Part shown: one piece after another, positions 13,483 to 24,956 of the stretch | Position numbering within the stretch: the stretch's first letter is position 1 | Layout: every line of letters begins with the position of its first letter | Notes under the pieces: generated by a model | Told to the model about the DNA's origin: nothing | Databases searched by the model: none | What the model saw: the letters and a program-made list of their open reading frames with translations, nothing else | Source of the DNA: Karstenula rhodostoma CBS 690.94 | Taxonomy: Eukaryota; Ascomycota; Dothideomycetes; Pleosporales; Didymosphaeriaceae | Reading direction: 5' to 3' | NCBI GenBank assembly: GCA_010093485.1 | Contig: MU001510.1 | Location: forward strand, 141,709 to 205,708 | DNA: 64,000 nucleotides | Program-made: the position numbers and the translations under genes

Positions 13483-13757
13483 GCTGGCGGCCGCGCGCAG
13501 TGCAGCCCCGGGCGAGTCGAGCAGCGGGTGGAGAGCATCACCTAGCCTCTGCCGGCCAGTTGGAGTGCTGTGCCGTGCAGACGTCGGACGCACCTGCCCT
13601 CGGGGGTCCGGTGAATGTTGCCAAGGAAGGCGCGTCCGAGCTCCCAGCAAGCGCGTCCAGGAAACTAGGAAACTAGGAAACTTTGACAGCACCGCACCTC
13701 CACGACCTGATCCTCTCGCCTCGCGCATGATGCGCAGAGCCCCCCTGCGAATCCCCC
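13483..13757. promoter_or_regulatory. Divergent TEL1/NUP192 promoter
   Basis: The 275-bp gap separates two outward-facing start codons, so both genes must take 5' control from it. It contains a GGAAACTA-type unit repeated three times at about 13660-13682. No clear TATA box is visible. Confidence 0.6.
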
Positions 13758-16700
13758 ATGGCTGACGACGACAGCCTCCAGGCCCTCGAGGCGCTGCACC
13801 GCGACCTATGCGCCCTCATCGACAACCGTCTGCTGGCGCTCGATCGCCTGCGCCAGAACCTCGAGGACCACCTCGACAACCTCATGGCGCTCGTAGACAA
13901 ACGGGGAAAGAATGACCAGAGCAGGAGCGCGCTCAGCTCGGGTACGCGCGCCCTTTGTGTCATGTGCGGCAGGAGCGACGCTGATGTTGTGGTGTAGGCA
14001 AGATCACGATCGACGACGTGGAGTACGAGCTAAACGACGAATTCAAGCAGGAGGCGCTCAATGTCGCCGAAGAGCTGGACCTGGACGAGCTTGAAGCTGC
14101 TGCATATTTCCTGGGCGCCCAGCAAGAGGCACAGGACCTCGACCGCCCGCAGGCGCAGACTGCCATCATCCGCTTCCATCGGCGCCGCGAATACGTCCTT
14201 TTATGCCTGCGCATCTTGATGAAGGCGGCGCTGGACAGCGGCGAAGACGAGAGTCTCGAATCTGAACTGCTGCAACTTGCCGTCGACCACATTGTGGGTG
14301 TACATGGAACCAACAACTTTGCGTCCGCGTATCAGTTCTGGGGAAAGTGTTTGGACAGCATGGGCCACATCGAGAAATGGCTGCAGAAGATTGCAGAGCG
14401 CCTCCAGAGTGCCCAAGTCGTTGGCCAGTCTCAGTCTGCGAGCTTCAATGAGGTTATGACATACCAGCTACAGAGTCTCACCCGCCAGCACGAAAACCTC
14501 GCGGCCATTTGCACGTACATGGTCAGAAAAGGATTCGCCAACATGGAAAACCTCAAGGCGCTTCTCGGGCGAACAAAGACCATCGAAAAGCATGACCTCA
14601 TAACAATCCACTACGTTCCAGTCCTGATGCGCCTTATCTCACACATTGCCTCTGAGGCGAACACGGTGACCAAGGATGCGCGGGCGCTGCACAACTCGCT
14701 GTTTACTGCCAGAGATAATGAGCCATGGGCACAGCGGAGTCTGCATGCAGCGACATTGGCTTGGTGGTTGGCCGAGTACAGTGGGCGATACACAGATCCT
14801 AACCACCAGGATGTTGATCTCAGTGGCGTGGATTTTGACCAAGAAGCTATTGCTCGCTCAGAGGCTTTCATGCGTACCCTCGACGATGGCGCGTTCCATT
14901 TCATGCTCTCCTTCAGCCAAGACGTGCGACCAATGCGTTGGTACGATCCTCAGAAGACCAGCATGATCTCGTCATTGTTGCAGGATGCGGCCGTCTTGGC
15001 CCCCGATTCACCTCAGCCCGAAGACTTCTTCCGGATACTCGTCACAGAACAGTTGCAATTTTTTGTGGATTCCTTCATTACCAATATGCCCGATACGCTA
15101 CGGAAATTGAAAGCGGAAGAAGACGATCAGCGGAGGCGCTTGCAATTACATTTCCAACAATCCACGGGAGAATATCCTCTGCATCTCGAGCGATTCCTTG
15201 TCGTCGTCTCATACGCATATGACGGTTCACCGGATGCTGCTGAAGATTTTTGGTCCGATAAGGAAAGCAACCTCTACGGTTTCCTTCAATGGGCCGCCAA
15301 ACGTCAGCCCACGCCACGAATTGCCATGTTCTGCGAGATGCTTCGCGCCATCTCTGCCGGAAATACGAATGCCGACTCTGCGCATCGCTTTTTACTGGAA
15401 GAAGGAGCATCGTCTACAGGCAAGATCCGAAGGACTAGCTCTCTCAGCTATACGCACATATTTAGTGAGTTGATCGAGTTCCAGCTCAACATTCACGAGC
15501 CGAAGAAAACCATACAAGGTAGCCTGTATGCATCGTCGCAACATGCCGTAGACCAGATCGTGGAACCTGAAAGTGCAACGATGCTTGAGAGCTACTTGCG
15601 TTTGCTGGCCCATCTCTGTCGTGAGTCTGTGTTGGCGCGCCATTATCTACTAGAGCATCCAGAATACAATCTGGCAGGTATCTGCTTTGGGTTGTGCACC
15701 GATAAAGTGGTTACTGGTCTTCGCGCAGCCGCATTCGATGCCGCATCGGCCCTACTTGTGGGCAAGGGGAAGGAGCGGTCGACTGCCACGTGGAATACTT
15801 TGGACGAGTGGACGGTTTCCGGGTTTTATGTCAGCTCGAAGCAATCCAGCGCTTTGAATCCCATCCCCCGAGACGAATTCTGGGCTACGCTTGCTGATGG
15901 TTACGACGAGTCAATTGCGTTCATCCGCCTTTTACAGGCGTTAATTGAGCCTTATCCGGACAACGACACGCTAAACGACAGTCTTCCGTTTCCAGAATCT
16001 CTGGGCTCGAATCGACGCATTCCTGGTATCGAGAACTATATTGATTTTGTCATGCAGCAAGTATTTGCAGACAGGAGCCTAGAAGTACAAGACCCATTGC
16101 AGCGCCATGTGTTGAGATGGACCTGTCTGAGATTCATGGTTACCTGCTTGCAAACTTTCAACGAGAACCTGGTTGTCTTTGCTAACAAGTCGAACATCCC
16201 TGTTGACGAAGTCATCGAAACTTCATCTTTGGCTGCATATGTTACCCTGCATCCTTTTACAAGGGTAATGGATTGGCTTTTCAACGACAAGGTCATTAGA
16301 GCTCTCTTCGCATCATCCCATCACAGCGTTGCTGAAGTCGATGCCACTCCTACCGATTCACCATTAGTTCAATCGTTGATGTTGAGCATAGAGGTGATGG
16401 ACCTTGTCATGAAACTGCAGGCTACTTACCTGGACATTGTCCGCCCGCTGCTGAAGCAACAAAACTCGATGCAGCGTACACCTGTCTCGAATCTTTCGCT
16501 AGCCTCATTCGAGGATGCTATTCTCAACAACCTCCAAATCATCGTGGATCTTGGCCTCTACTGCGGAACCGGACACGAGTCGCTTACAATAGCCTCTCTC
16601 CAGCTTTTAGAGAAGATGGCATCATCGCGGAAGCTTGCAGTATCTCCAGCCAGCTTTGGACAACGTACCGGTCGTAGCAAGATCGTTGGTATCCTCGAAA

Positions 16701-18875
16701 AAGACAATGAAGCCGAACGTATCGGTCGATCGTTGGCCAACCTTTTGAAGTTCAATGTGGAAGAGCTTGACGCTCTACAAGAAGCACCGGGCTATGTTAT
16801 CAAACTCCGCATCCTCGAATTTCTCAACAGTTGCCTCATCGCTGTGTCTCAAAGGCCTACAATCGCCCATATCCTTCTCGGCTTGTCTTGCGAAAACAAC
16901 ACGGTTAAGGTTGCCCCCGACAGCCTGTTCGACAACGAGAGTTCTCTTTTCCATGCGATACTACTACTTGCTTACCACTATCCTGCCGAAGATGGTGGTA
17001 ATCACATTGCGTGGATGTCCATTATCAAGACTAAGTGCTGGGAGATCCTTCAACGGTTGTGGAGATCACCATTGACCGGTAGCATCGTCATGGAGCAGAT
17101 GCGGGAATTCGGTATGCCTTTCGAGGAGGCGATACGCCTCCAAGTCGTTGACCTACGCACTCCCTGGGATGGAATGTCGCTTCAGCAGGGCCTCGAGGAG
17201 GTTGCGGCGGGCACGATGTCGTCATTCTTCATCGGTCAGCCGGCTCTTGCGCTGCAACTTTTCCTCCAGCGCCGCGCCGCATTTCTAGACTACGAGTCTC
17301 GAGAGTTACGATTTAGTGTAAAGGAAGGAATGTTCAGCTTGAAGTCTAGGATCCAGTCCCTTCTGCTTGGCACAGCTATACGACCCGGCGAGGATCCCGT
17401 ACGCACCGCTGACATCTTCAGTCTGTTTGACTTCATGGAATTCTCCTACCCCGAGCCAGGCGAAATGCATCACGATTTCTTCCTTGGGGTCAACCTGACG
17501 TCCTGTCAGGACACAAAGGACGGTGTTGCCATGTATTCAACACCTCTTTTGGAACAGGTCATGCTACTGAAGATGAAATACTGGAGGAAGTTTGAAGGTC
17601 TGGATGGCGAGGAAGAGATCAGGAAGGTACAAGACGGCGACATGCTCCTCGAGCTCTTTGAGGACTGGAATCGTCGCACGCAGCTTGCTCGCTATCACAA
17701 AGACATTCTGCGATCTTGGGTCCAGCTGTTGATAGTTACACTCCACGCAGGTGAATTCGATGACAGCGAACGGACAGCTTTCATTCTCCAAGCGTTGCAG
17801 GTCATTCTCCCGAAGCTCGAGCTTTCCTATGGAACCGACCTAGACACAGCATTGCAGCTAGCCAGTCTTTCAGAAACTCTGATTGAAAAAATAGACCTCA
17901 AATCCAGCGCATTCGAAAACACAAGGAATGGCGACCTGGCCAACGATCGCCTCTCACAGCTCTTCCGTGCAGCTCTGGCAGGGGTTTACAGCCCCATATC
18001 AACCCCTCGTCTTCGAGAGTATTGCTACCAGATCTGTTTCCGGTATATCCACGGCACCTTCGAGAAGGCCACCAGAGGCTCATTGCTAGGACGACATACG
18101 CTGACTACGATTAAGAACTGTGGCAGCCAGCTTTTGGAGGTGGTGTGTGACGATGCATACAGTGGTGAAGGGAATTGCCGCATTTCAGCTTTGCTTCTGC
18201 TCAACGCGCTCGTCGCAGTAGCCACTCGCCAGGAATCCAAATACATGCTTGACACATTCGGTTCACTGAATTTCACTGGCGTGCTCGTCGACAATATCAA
18301 GCACATACCTGAGGATCTCAAAGCAGCCACTGGACCTCAAGTATCTGTACTACTGTCTTACTACGACGCCAGTCTTGCACTCCTCTTGCGGATCTGCCAA
18401 ACCCATGCTGGCGCCACGTCTGTACTAAACGCGGGCCTCTTCCCCTCTACCCGTGAGTCGCGTATCTTCGACGTGGATCCAGACATTGGTCTTGAGTTCG
18501 ACGACCCGAACGCGCTCAAGAAGTACTATGAGCTCATGCTTTCTGTGCTGCGCGTGATCAACGCCGCAGTGCTGGCACGTGGACGCCAAAATGACCAAAC
18601 GGTTTTCGCGGCTCGCGAATTCCTTAAAGAGAGTAGACACAGTATGGTCGCCATTTTTAAGCGGAGTGTCAACGTTGGTGCCGGGATTGGACAGGATGGA
18701 GTTTTGATACAGGATTTGAGCGAATTGGTGGACTGCTTCACGGTGCTGGTAGAGGTGACCGGTTTTCTAGAGGTATGTGCAAGCAGACGTGACTTAGCAG
18801 ATTCAAACACTAACAGAGAAACAGTTTGAAGACTCATCAAGCCAACAGAAGGCGAGGCAGAATATGTTTTCGTAG
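13758..18875 (+). CDS. NUP192: Nucleoporin Nup192/Nup205 (1,669 aa)
   Basis: Three exons (13758-13941, 13998-18772, 18825-18875) join into 1,670 codons; introns are 56 and 52 nt. The N-terminus (MADDDSLQALEALHRDLCAL), the following segment (GKITIDDVEYELNDEFKQEA) and an alpha-helical solenoid of about 1,670 residues without signal or membrane segment match fungal Nup192. Family knowledge: it is a large inner-ring scaffold nucleoporin that binds Nic96 and Nup53 and helps set pore diameter. The final exon adds only 16 residues (FEDSSSQQKARQNMFS); reading through its intron would give a false tail. The length is normal for the family and I see no damage. Confidence 0.94.
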
Positions 18876-19446
18876 CAGGGTTGTATCAGCGGCAAAACCC
18901 AGGTAGATGGGATCAAAGGTTCCAGCCATGCTACCGTACTTAGTCACATTGAACACGTTCTGAAACCTGCATACCATCTGCACACTGTCCTTGTTTCCTG
19001 TTCCGATACTATGTTTCCTGCAGGGCAAAACCATCCGAGAGACTGAGCCGTGGCAGCCGACGCCGCTCACTCGCTCTTTGTTGAAGCACCACGTCCAGAA
19101 TCTTAGATCTGGGCAGCCTTTGCTATCTCGGTACTCGCACCTTAAATTGTGATGTGCATACCTCCGGTCGCCACCAGACCGGCTGGATAGATGGTGGCTG
19201 CTAACTTACTATATTTTGATGTTGTATGCTGTGCGTCGTGCATCGGTCATCGGTGTCTCGGCGGTGGACGGCAAGGAGACAGAATGCTTCGGGCAGGCTC
19301 CGTGTAAAGAGGAGTGGGTATAAATATGAAAATATGGAAAGAGAAAAAGAGAGAAAGGAGACACTGTAATAGTATAGCAAGATACATCCGCAACTTTTAT
19401 CTAAGCCAACACTCAATCGAAATAACATTTGGAAGTAGACCCAACC
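18876..19446. other. Intergenic interval with TATA-bearing promoter
   Basis: No gene is supported. A TATA-like box (TATAAATA) at about 19319-19326 lies ~120 bp before an ATG at 19447, which suggests the promoter of the damaged oxidoreductase locus downstream survives. Confidence 0.4.
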
Positions 19447-20101
19447 ATGCCGTCTACCAACATCACAATGTGCAACCTACCCCAGCAACAAAAAACTATA
19501 ATATTCAAGTTATGCGGCCGAGAGCGTACCACGTGTTACGGATGCGGGAGAGATTCAGGGTATGCAGCTGGCGAAGGGGAAGAGGGTGCTTGTGCTGGGC
19601 GCGGCCGGGGGCGTGGGCATCATGGCACTTCAGTTCGCTAGGCTCGCGGGGGCGTGTGTTGCGGAGACTGCTTCTCCGAGGAACGACGAGTTCGTAAGGG
19701 CCTTGGGGGCGGATGTGATTGACTATACGAAGACGAGTCTGAAGGAGTGGGCTGGAAGCGAGGAAAAGAAAAAGTTTGATCTTGTGCTTGATTGTGTGGG
19801 CGGGAGTGCGATGTTGGATGGGTGGAATGCGTCCAAGGACAATGGCACCTATATTTCTGTCGCACCAGGGTTCTGGGAACCCGAGGGTGAGAAGCCGGTG
19901 GGTGTCAGGAGCGAGTGGTTCGTCATGGACAGTAGAGGGAGTGAGTTGGCAGCTATCGGGAGGTTTATTGAGAATGGTCTGGTCAAGGGATGGGTGGATA
20001 GCGTGTGGAGGATCGAGGACTTTGAGAGGGCGTTTGCGAAGACGGCGACGGGACATGCGAGGGGAAAGGTTGTGATCAAGGTTTCGAAGGACGGAGAATA
20101 G
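19447..20101 (+). pseudogene. Half quinone-oxidoreductase (MDR) gene lacking its N-terminal domain
   Basis: From about 19502 the sequence encodes only the nucleotide-binding half of a quinone-oxidoreductase-like protein. Visible are the dinucleotide-binding segment GKRVLVLGAAGGVGIMALQF, then ALGADVIDYT, FDLVLDCVGG and the usual end ARGKVVIKVSKDG. An in-frame stop lies just upstream, and the ~130-residue GroES-like catalytic domain normally preceding it is absent. A TATA box and a well-placed ATG at 19447 open a short reading (MPSTNITMCNLPQQQKTIIF) in another frame, perhaps the old first exon brought next to the second half by an internal deletion. If translated at all, the start would be the Met at 19562 (179 aa). 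I read it as a deletion-damaged gene; a short functional protein cannot be excluded. Confidence 0.6.
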
Positions 20102-20433
20102 ATGGTGATGAGGGATGCCAATAATTTGTGTACTTTTCTTGAGGGCTTACTGTAATCACGGACCGTCTCTCGTGTCAACATGCGGACCAGATATACGCTA
20201 GTGCGTTTACAAATTGGACTCTTTCAGGTTGATGCTAGGGTGAGTCATGTGCCTATGAGTGTCTATCGTACCAACCTGATAGCGCATCGCCGGTGTTCAG
20301 GTTGACGCGGGAGACTGCGTCGTCAGCTCCTTTGGTATGATTCCAACGGACACGATGCTTTTTCGGATGGTAGCCCCAAGCTTGTTGAATTGCTGGGCTC
20401 ACATACACTTTGTCCTTCTACAACAGTAACAGT
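20102..20433. other. Convergent 3' interval
   Basis: This is the space between the oxidoreductase remnant and the 3' end of GCV3. No gene is seen. Confidence 0.5.
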
Positions 20434-21053
20434 CTATGCGTCCTCGGTGAAAGCAGTGTACTCCTCCTTGGTCATGAGCTTGCCCTCGGGCTCGCCGCTC
20501 ACGGCAATCTTGGCGATCCAGCTGTCGCCCTCCGGGTCCTTGTTCAGGTTTCCGGGCTTCTCCTGCAGGGCGTCGTTGACTTCGGTGACAGTGCCGCCAA
20601 TTGGGCTGAGAATGTCCGAGGCAGACTTGACCGACTCAACCGCACCGATGGCCTCACCGGAGCTGACTTGGAGGTCAACCTCGGGCAACTCCACATAGAC
20701 GACGTCGCCGAGGGCCTTTGCGGCGTATTCCGAGATGCCGAGCGTGACTAGACGGGGTGTGAACATGCAGTTGGTGGGGAGGTGGGTGCGGTGCGACATA
20801 CACGTCTTGCCGTCGGCAGAGGCCTCGACCCACTCGTGGTCCTCGGTGTACTTCTTCTCCTTCACTGGGCACGCGTCAGCAACGCTCGCCAGACCGCGCG
20901 GGGAGTAGCGTGTGTACATTGTGCGGAGACGGTGAATAGCCGGTGCTGGAGGGCGCTGGTGCTCTGCCACTGGCACGCAAGGGGCGCGTGGCTGCGGGCG
21001 GCAGACGAGGTCAATTGGCGGGCGGCGCGGGCGAGGGAGAAGCGGGCGGCCAT
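20434..21053 (-). CDS. GCV3: Glycine cleavage system H protein, mitochondrial (170 aa)
   Basis: Three exons (21053-20918, 20864-20802, 20747-20434) with introns of 53 and 54 nt give 170 residues. The first ~45 residues form an Arg/Ala/Ser-rich mitochondrial presequence (MAARFSLARAARQLTSS). The mature part starts near KEKKYTEDHEWVE and contains the lipoylation site ESVKSASDI; its Lys carries the lipoyl arm. DVVYVELPE and the C-terminal EGKLMTKEEYTAF fit the family. Family knowledge: the H protein shuttles the aminomethyl intermediate between the P, T and L proteins of glycine decarboxylase in the matrix. The gene is head-to-head with a mitochondrial ribosomal protein gene, a sensible regulatory pairing. 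Confidence 0.95.
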
Positions 21054-21312
21054 TTTTGCGTGTGGGAGTGAATTGCAGGCGCAGAAGGATCTCTCTCGTT
21101 CTACGGTATCTCTCTCGCTGTGCCTGTCGGGCTTAGCAGCGAATGACGCGGGCCGGCCGCGTTGGGGCTAGGACCGAAGCAGAAAAACATGGCAGCGCAG
21201 CCGGCCGCCGTCGGGCAAGCCTGAGTGAGCCTCCCCAATCCCCAAGCCTCAATCCTCAACCCGCACCCCTCCTCCCTCCCAGACACGCGCAACGCGACAG
21301 CCCGCCGCCACG
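21054..21312. promoter_or_regulatory. Divergent GCV3/MRP17 promoter
   Basis: A 259-bp GC-rich interval lies between two divergent start codons of nuclear genes for mitochondrial proteins. Both must be driven from here. No strong TATA element is seen. Confidence 0.6.
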
Positions 21313-21765
21313 ATGCTGTACGAGATGATCGGAGTGGTGCGCAGCCCCCGCCGCCGGCCACACGCGACGCGACGACGATGCTGACAGCTGCAGGTGCGCC
21401 CCGGCCGCCTCTCCGAAGTCAAAGAGTAGCCCAGCCCGCCTCCTCCCTGCCCCAGCGCCCGCTGACCGACCCGCGCCCGCAGAATCGCAAAGACGGCCGG
21501 CAAGATTGTCCTCGAGAAGAACGGCGTCGTCCGCGGCGTCACCAACTGGGGCACCTTCCTCCTGCCCAAGCCCGCGAAGAAGCTGCAGTCGTCGCACAAC
21601 GTCGGCCACCACTTCATCATGCGCTTCGACGCCAGCGCCCGCACACAGCACTCCCTCCGCCGCACAATGAGCTTGGACCCGCGCCTGATACGCTACTCCA
21701 TCGTCAAGATGGGCACCAAGTTCGAGGAGATCAAGGACATAGCAGGCCAGGCCAGCTTCAGATAG
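21313..21765 (+). CDS. MRP17: Mitochondrial small-subunit ribosomal protein bS6m/Mrp17 (112 aa)
   Basis: Exons 21313-21336, 21394-21425 and 21483-21765 join to 113 codons. The first two exons are just 24 and 32 nt, separated by 57-nt introns with TGCTGACA and GCTGACCG branch points. The spliced N-terminus reads MLYEMIGVVRPGRLSEVK, followed by EIAKTAGKIVLEKNGVVRGV and WGTFLLPKP, as in bacterial S6 and fungal Mrp17. The protein is a component of the mitochondrial small ribosomal subunit. The first donor is weak (GTGCGC), but alternatives break the conserved IGVVRPG. The length is normal for the family. Confidence 0.93.
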
Positions 21766-21945
21766 GCCCAGAGGCATTAGACGACGGCTTGTAGGATTTG
21801 TACACTAAAAGACCATGCATTGGACCGGCGTTATGGGCATATGTATATCACGGCGAGGGGCCACATGCCCTGCATGCGAAACAACCCAACTTCGACGAGT
21901 ACGTGAACACTGCAGTACCACATGCGCTAGCCCGTATTGGGAACA

Positions 21946-22239
21946 ATGTTTCTTTTCCGCAACCATCACATGTCCTTCTCAACGTCGATGATCAACTGTA
22001 CATGCTTACATATATCATGTGCCATCTTCTTCACCCTCGCCGCAACCCTCGTTCTCGTCGACATCGTCTACACTACCACTCTTCCCTCTGACAACCCCAA
22101 AGTCGTCGGCACGCTTGTCAGCGACTTTGCCTGTCTTGTTGCTTTCGCGTTGCGGGAAACGTTTGCACCGCTTGAGCAGCCGCTTACGCCTCCGCATGTG
22201 TTTACGAGGGATAAGGATTCTATTATGCTATTAACGTGA
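21946..22239 (+). CDS. Possible small membrane protein (97 aa)
   Basis: A short open frame contains a hydrophobic segment (CAIFFTLAATLVLVDIVY) and then a soluble tail. Third codon positions from about 22020 to 22210 are strongly C/G-ending, as in nearby genes, which suggests real coding sequence. The Met at 21970 is an alternative start. I do not recognise a family. It could be the last exon of a larger gene or a relic; the first ~25 residues look less convincing than the rest. Confidence 0.35.
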   Translation: MFLFRNHHMSFSTSMINCTCLHISCAIFFTLAATLVLVDIVYTTTLPSDNPKVVGTLVSDFACLVAFALRETFAPLEQPLTPPHVFTRDKDSIMLLT

Positions 22240-23709
22240 TTAGCCGATCTTATTGTCGGTGTTCCTCCGTTGCCGCAAGTAGTACCCTTGGTTTTTAAGG
22301 TCTGAGACTGTGTTACGCTTTTTAGTGCCATATACGCCCACGATAGCGGACCTGATTATAGCTTGCGCTCAAGAGCTTCCCGGTTAACTGTGCTTCACGT
22401 GCAGCCTGCAAATGCTCATGACTTCTAGGAACCTCTTAAGACAAAGCAAGCGATCGCTTTCAGCCTTGGAGTACATGTAGGGTCAAAGTGATCTTGCCAC
22501 CCTGCTTGCGAACCAGTACGGATATATATACGCTCTGTAATCAAGGAAGCAACATAAATGGCAAGGCGTGATCTCCCACAAGGTCGTGCGCACGTCCTGA
22601 GACTTATCAAGAGGATCGCGCTGGCATCTGAAATCCTGAGTCATTACGCCTGATTGATTACCACAGCCCTATGGAAGTCGTCAAACTGACACTCATTTCC
22701 ATGAACATCACTTCGTGTCTTGCAGCATTTGAAAATGCATCGACTGGATTTCACTCCTTCCTTGACTTCAAATCGACGAACGTATTTGAAATATACAGCA
22801 ATACAACAGCCTAGCGTACCCACCTGAGCGTGGCTCAAATCTATCTATCTCGTTTCGCAATCCACCATCGAAGCCCGTGCACGGGGTTCCCACCCGTTCG
22901 ACTCAGGTTACAGCCTTCACTACCTAATGCTACCCTCAACCAATCGAAACTCTTTCAAGTGTGCTAAGACGACTCGCTAGTGCCAGGTGATGGGGGCCGA
23001 GACAGGAATGACACGTTAAGCCATGAACAACGTGCGACGCCCGTTAACATGTGTACCCGCCTGGAAGGTGCACGTGGCTGACCCGATTTCTTGTCGGATG
23101 GACTTGGAGTAGGGGATTTCCTACTTCCTAATGTATCCGTGGAGAACTCAGCGGATACGGGCGCCGACGGTTAGAGCAGTTGGCTGGTAATTGTCGCACT
23201 GCGGCAAGCGCAGGATACCCGCCCCGTTACGCCCGGTTACGCTTTAGCCATTCTACAATCAGCACAGCCCCAGGTCCCCTGCTCTCCTCATCGTCCCGCA
23301 TGGAGTTTTCCATCCCTTCGCTTGCTCTCGTACGACTCGTCCCAATCTTTTCTGCAAGCTCTCCCCCGCTAGGACCTAACCTCAGGATTCGATCAAACGG
23401 TGATACTGATACATCCTCGACAGTGTCATTACTGTGATTTATTACATCCAAGCGTACGCGTAGCAACCTCGAGTTCAAGATGGCGGACGAGAATCCCAGT
23501 TCTACGGCACCGGAGACGTCGATGATCACGAACAAGGCATCGATAGACAGCTTCAATCGCGGACCCATCACAAAGTACTGGGAGCCGGCACCGTCATGTT
23601 CGAATACAATGTCATTAGACAACATGTACTATGGCTGGGATGCGGCAGGTGTTGTACACACCGCATGTTACCCCATGGGGACCTTGAAAAACGATGGCCT
23701 AAAGCCTAC
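22240..23709. other. Gene-poor interval
   Basis: Only short overlapping frames occur on both strands. A 79-codon plus frame (23480-23719) and an overlapping 132-codon minus frame (23625-23227) are open, but neither has recognisable motifs or supporting splice signals, so neither is called. Confidence 0.45.
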
Positions 23710-23806
23710 GGTTTTCTGATTGTTGACTCAAACTACAAAGTAGTGTCCCGTAAAGCGATAGACAAATATGGACATGGACTGCCGTCCAAAAGTGATACAA
23801 AAGGAA
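23710..23806 (+). repeat. Dispersed ~97-bp repeat, copy A
   Basis: The stretch starting GGTTTTCTGATTGTTGACTC matches 56050-56144 in the same orientation with a handful of substitutions and a 4-bp insertion/deletion. It includes the short palindrome ACTACAAAGTAGT. Its flanks differ from those of the other copy, so the match is limited to the element itself. I see no clear target duplication around this copy. Confidence 0.85.
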
Positions 23807-23995
23807 GCGTTGTGAGCTCTACTACTGTAAGCTCCACATCAAGTAATATCATAGCAGTTTGGAACTGATCACCGATGTAAACAGACAGCCCGGCTATCTG
23901 CCCAGAGGATTGGACCCGTGCCACCACATTTACGGATGGAGGTATACCTCATAACAACATGTTGACGACCTTATCCGTGGGAACTGATACCACTG

Positions 23996-24956
23996 CTATC
24001 CTTTGCTGTCCCTCGTGAGTCGAATCCCGATACCCTCATCGCTGACCGACCCCGACACTGACATGATTTAGCGGCTTCCGATATCTTACAGAGGGACACG
24101 TGTGTACCTCGGCAATAAAAGAGGATTTCCGTTCTGAAATACGGGAATGACGACTTTAGCACTCTCAAGATAGGCCCAGTGAGCACCAGTAAGATGTTCC
24201 CAGCGCATGTCCATGGGGCACTCAAAGCTGACATGTGATTTACCAGGCTCATACTCGGTCGCGTCGCATGCCTTCGCAAACGGCATAGTTGTAATGTTCC
24301 ATGCTTCCCGGGTGAATTCTGGCAGAGATTCCGCGGCAAATCGATATGCTTTATCTTCTGGCAAAAATGTGCCTACATGCTGTACAAGGCTGTTCCCTGC
24401 CTTTTGGAAAGCCTCATTGGGGAAAAATGCATCGTGGGGCAGGCGCGATCAGCTACACCTACCGAATCATCAGCACCCAGGGTGCATGCTTTGGGAACAG
24501 CACCCTTGAGACGTTCAAGCCCAATTGGCCTAGCCCGCAAGGTCTTAGTCTACTGAGTCGAGACAACTTGCTCCGCAACGGCCCATCCTGCTCCACCGTC
24601 AGTCATATTACATCGCCAAGCATGCCCACAGTGGCAAGAGCCATAACTTTGGGTTTTGCGAAACGGACACCCTGCATCCCAACCCACAGACGGCGTGTCT
24701 CCGCATACGCATACTCGATCTGAAACTGTTGCCACGTTTTGGCAAAGTCGGACGTATCGGGGACAAGTCCAATTCCCGGCCGCGCAGGCGCAGCGGAAGG
24801 CCGAATGCGGCGTTTGCGGTGCAGATCCTCCGGCTTGAGCCCTGCTGAGAGTGTCTGTCCGGGGTGCATTTGGGCTAATTTGTCGTGATGTGGTGTTGGT
24901 GTTGATGCTCGTAGACAGGTTTGGAGCAGCCCAAAATAGGCGCCGGGTGGGTCCAC
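23996..24956 (-). other. Unidentified, possibly coding region (gene or relic)
   Basis: Two minus-strand open segments face the same way. The upstream one (24956 to about 24600) includes KTWQQFQIEYAYAETRRLWV; the downstream one (about 24420 to 24086) includes SLPEFTREAWNITTMPFAKA and HWAYLESAKVVIPVF. GTAATA at the end of the first and a pyrimidine tract with an AG before the second could define an intron of ~170 nt. A GTAAGA at the end of the second could splice on to a stop at 23996. I do not recognise the family. The composition looks coding, but no convincing start codon is present upstream, so it may be a 5'-truncated relic. Confidence 0.3.

Noticed and set aside
22875..22915. CCGTTCGACTC as a tRNA T-loop
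   Set aside because: The flanking bases do not pair as a T-stem and no anticodon arm or acceptor stem is present on either strand.
23150..23200. tRNA-like A-box (GTTAGAGCAGTTGG)
   Set aside because: No matching B-box, T-arm or acceptor stem can be formed downstream.
23480..23719. 79-codon ORF overlapping repeat copy A
   Set aside because: The C-terminal end runs into the dispersed repeat and no family is recognised.
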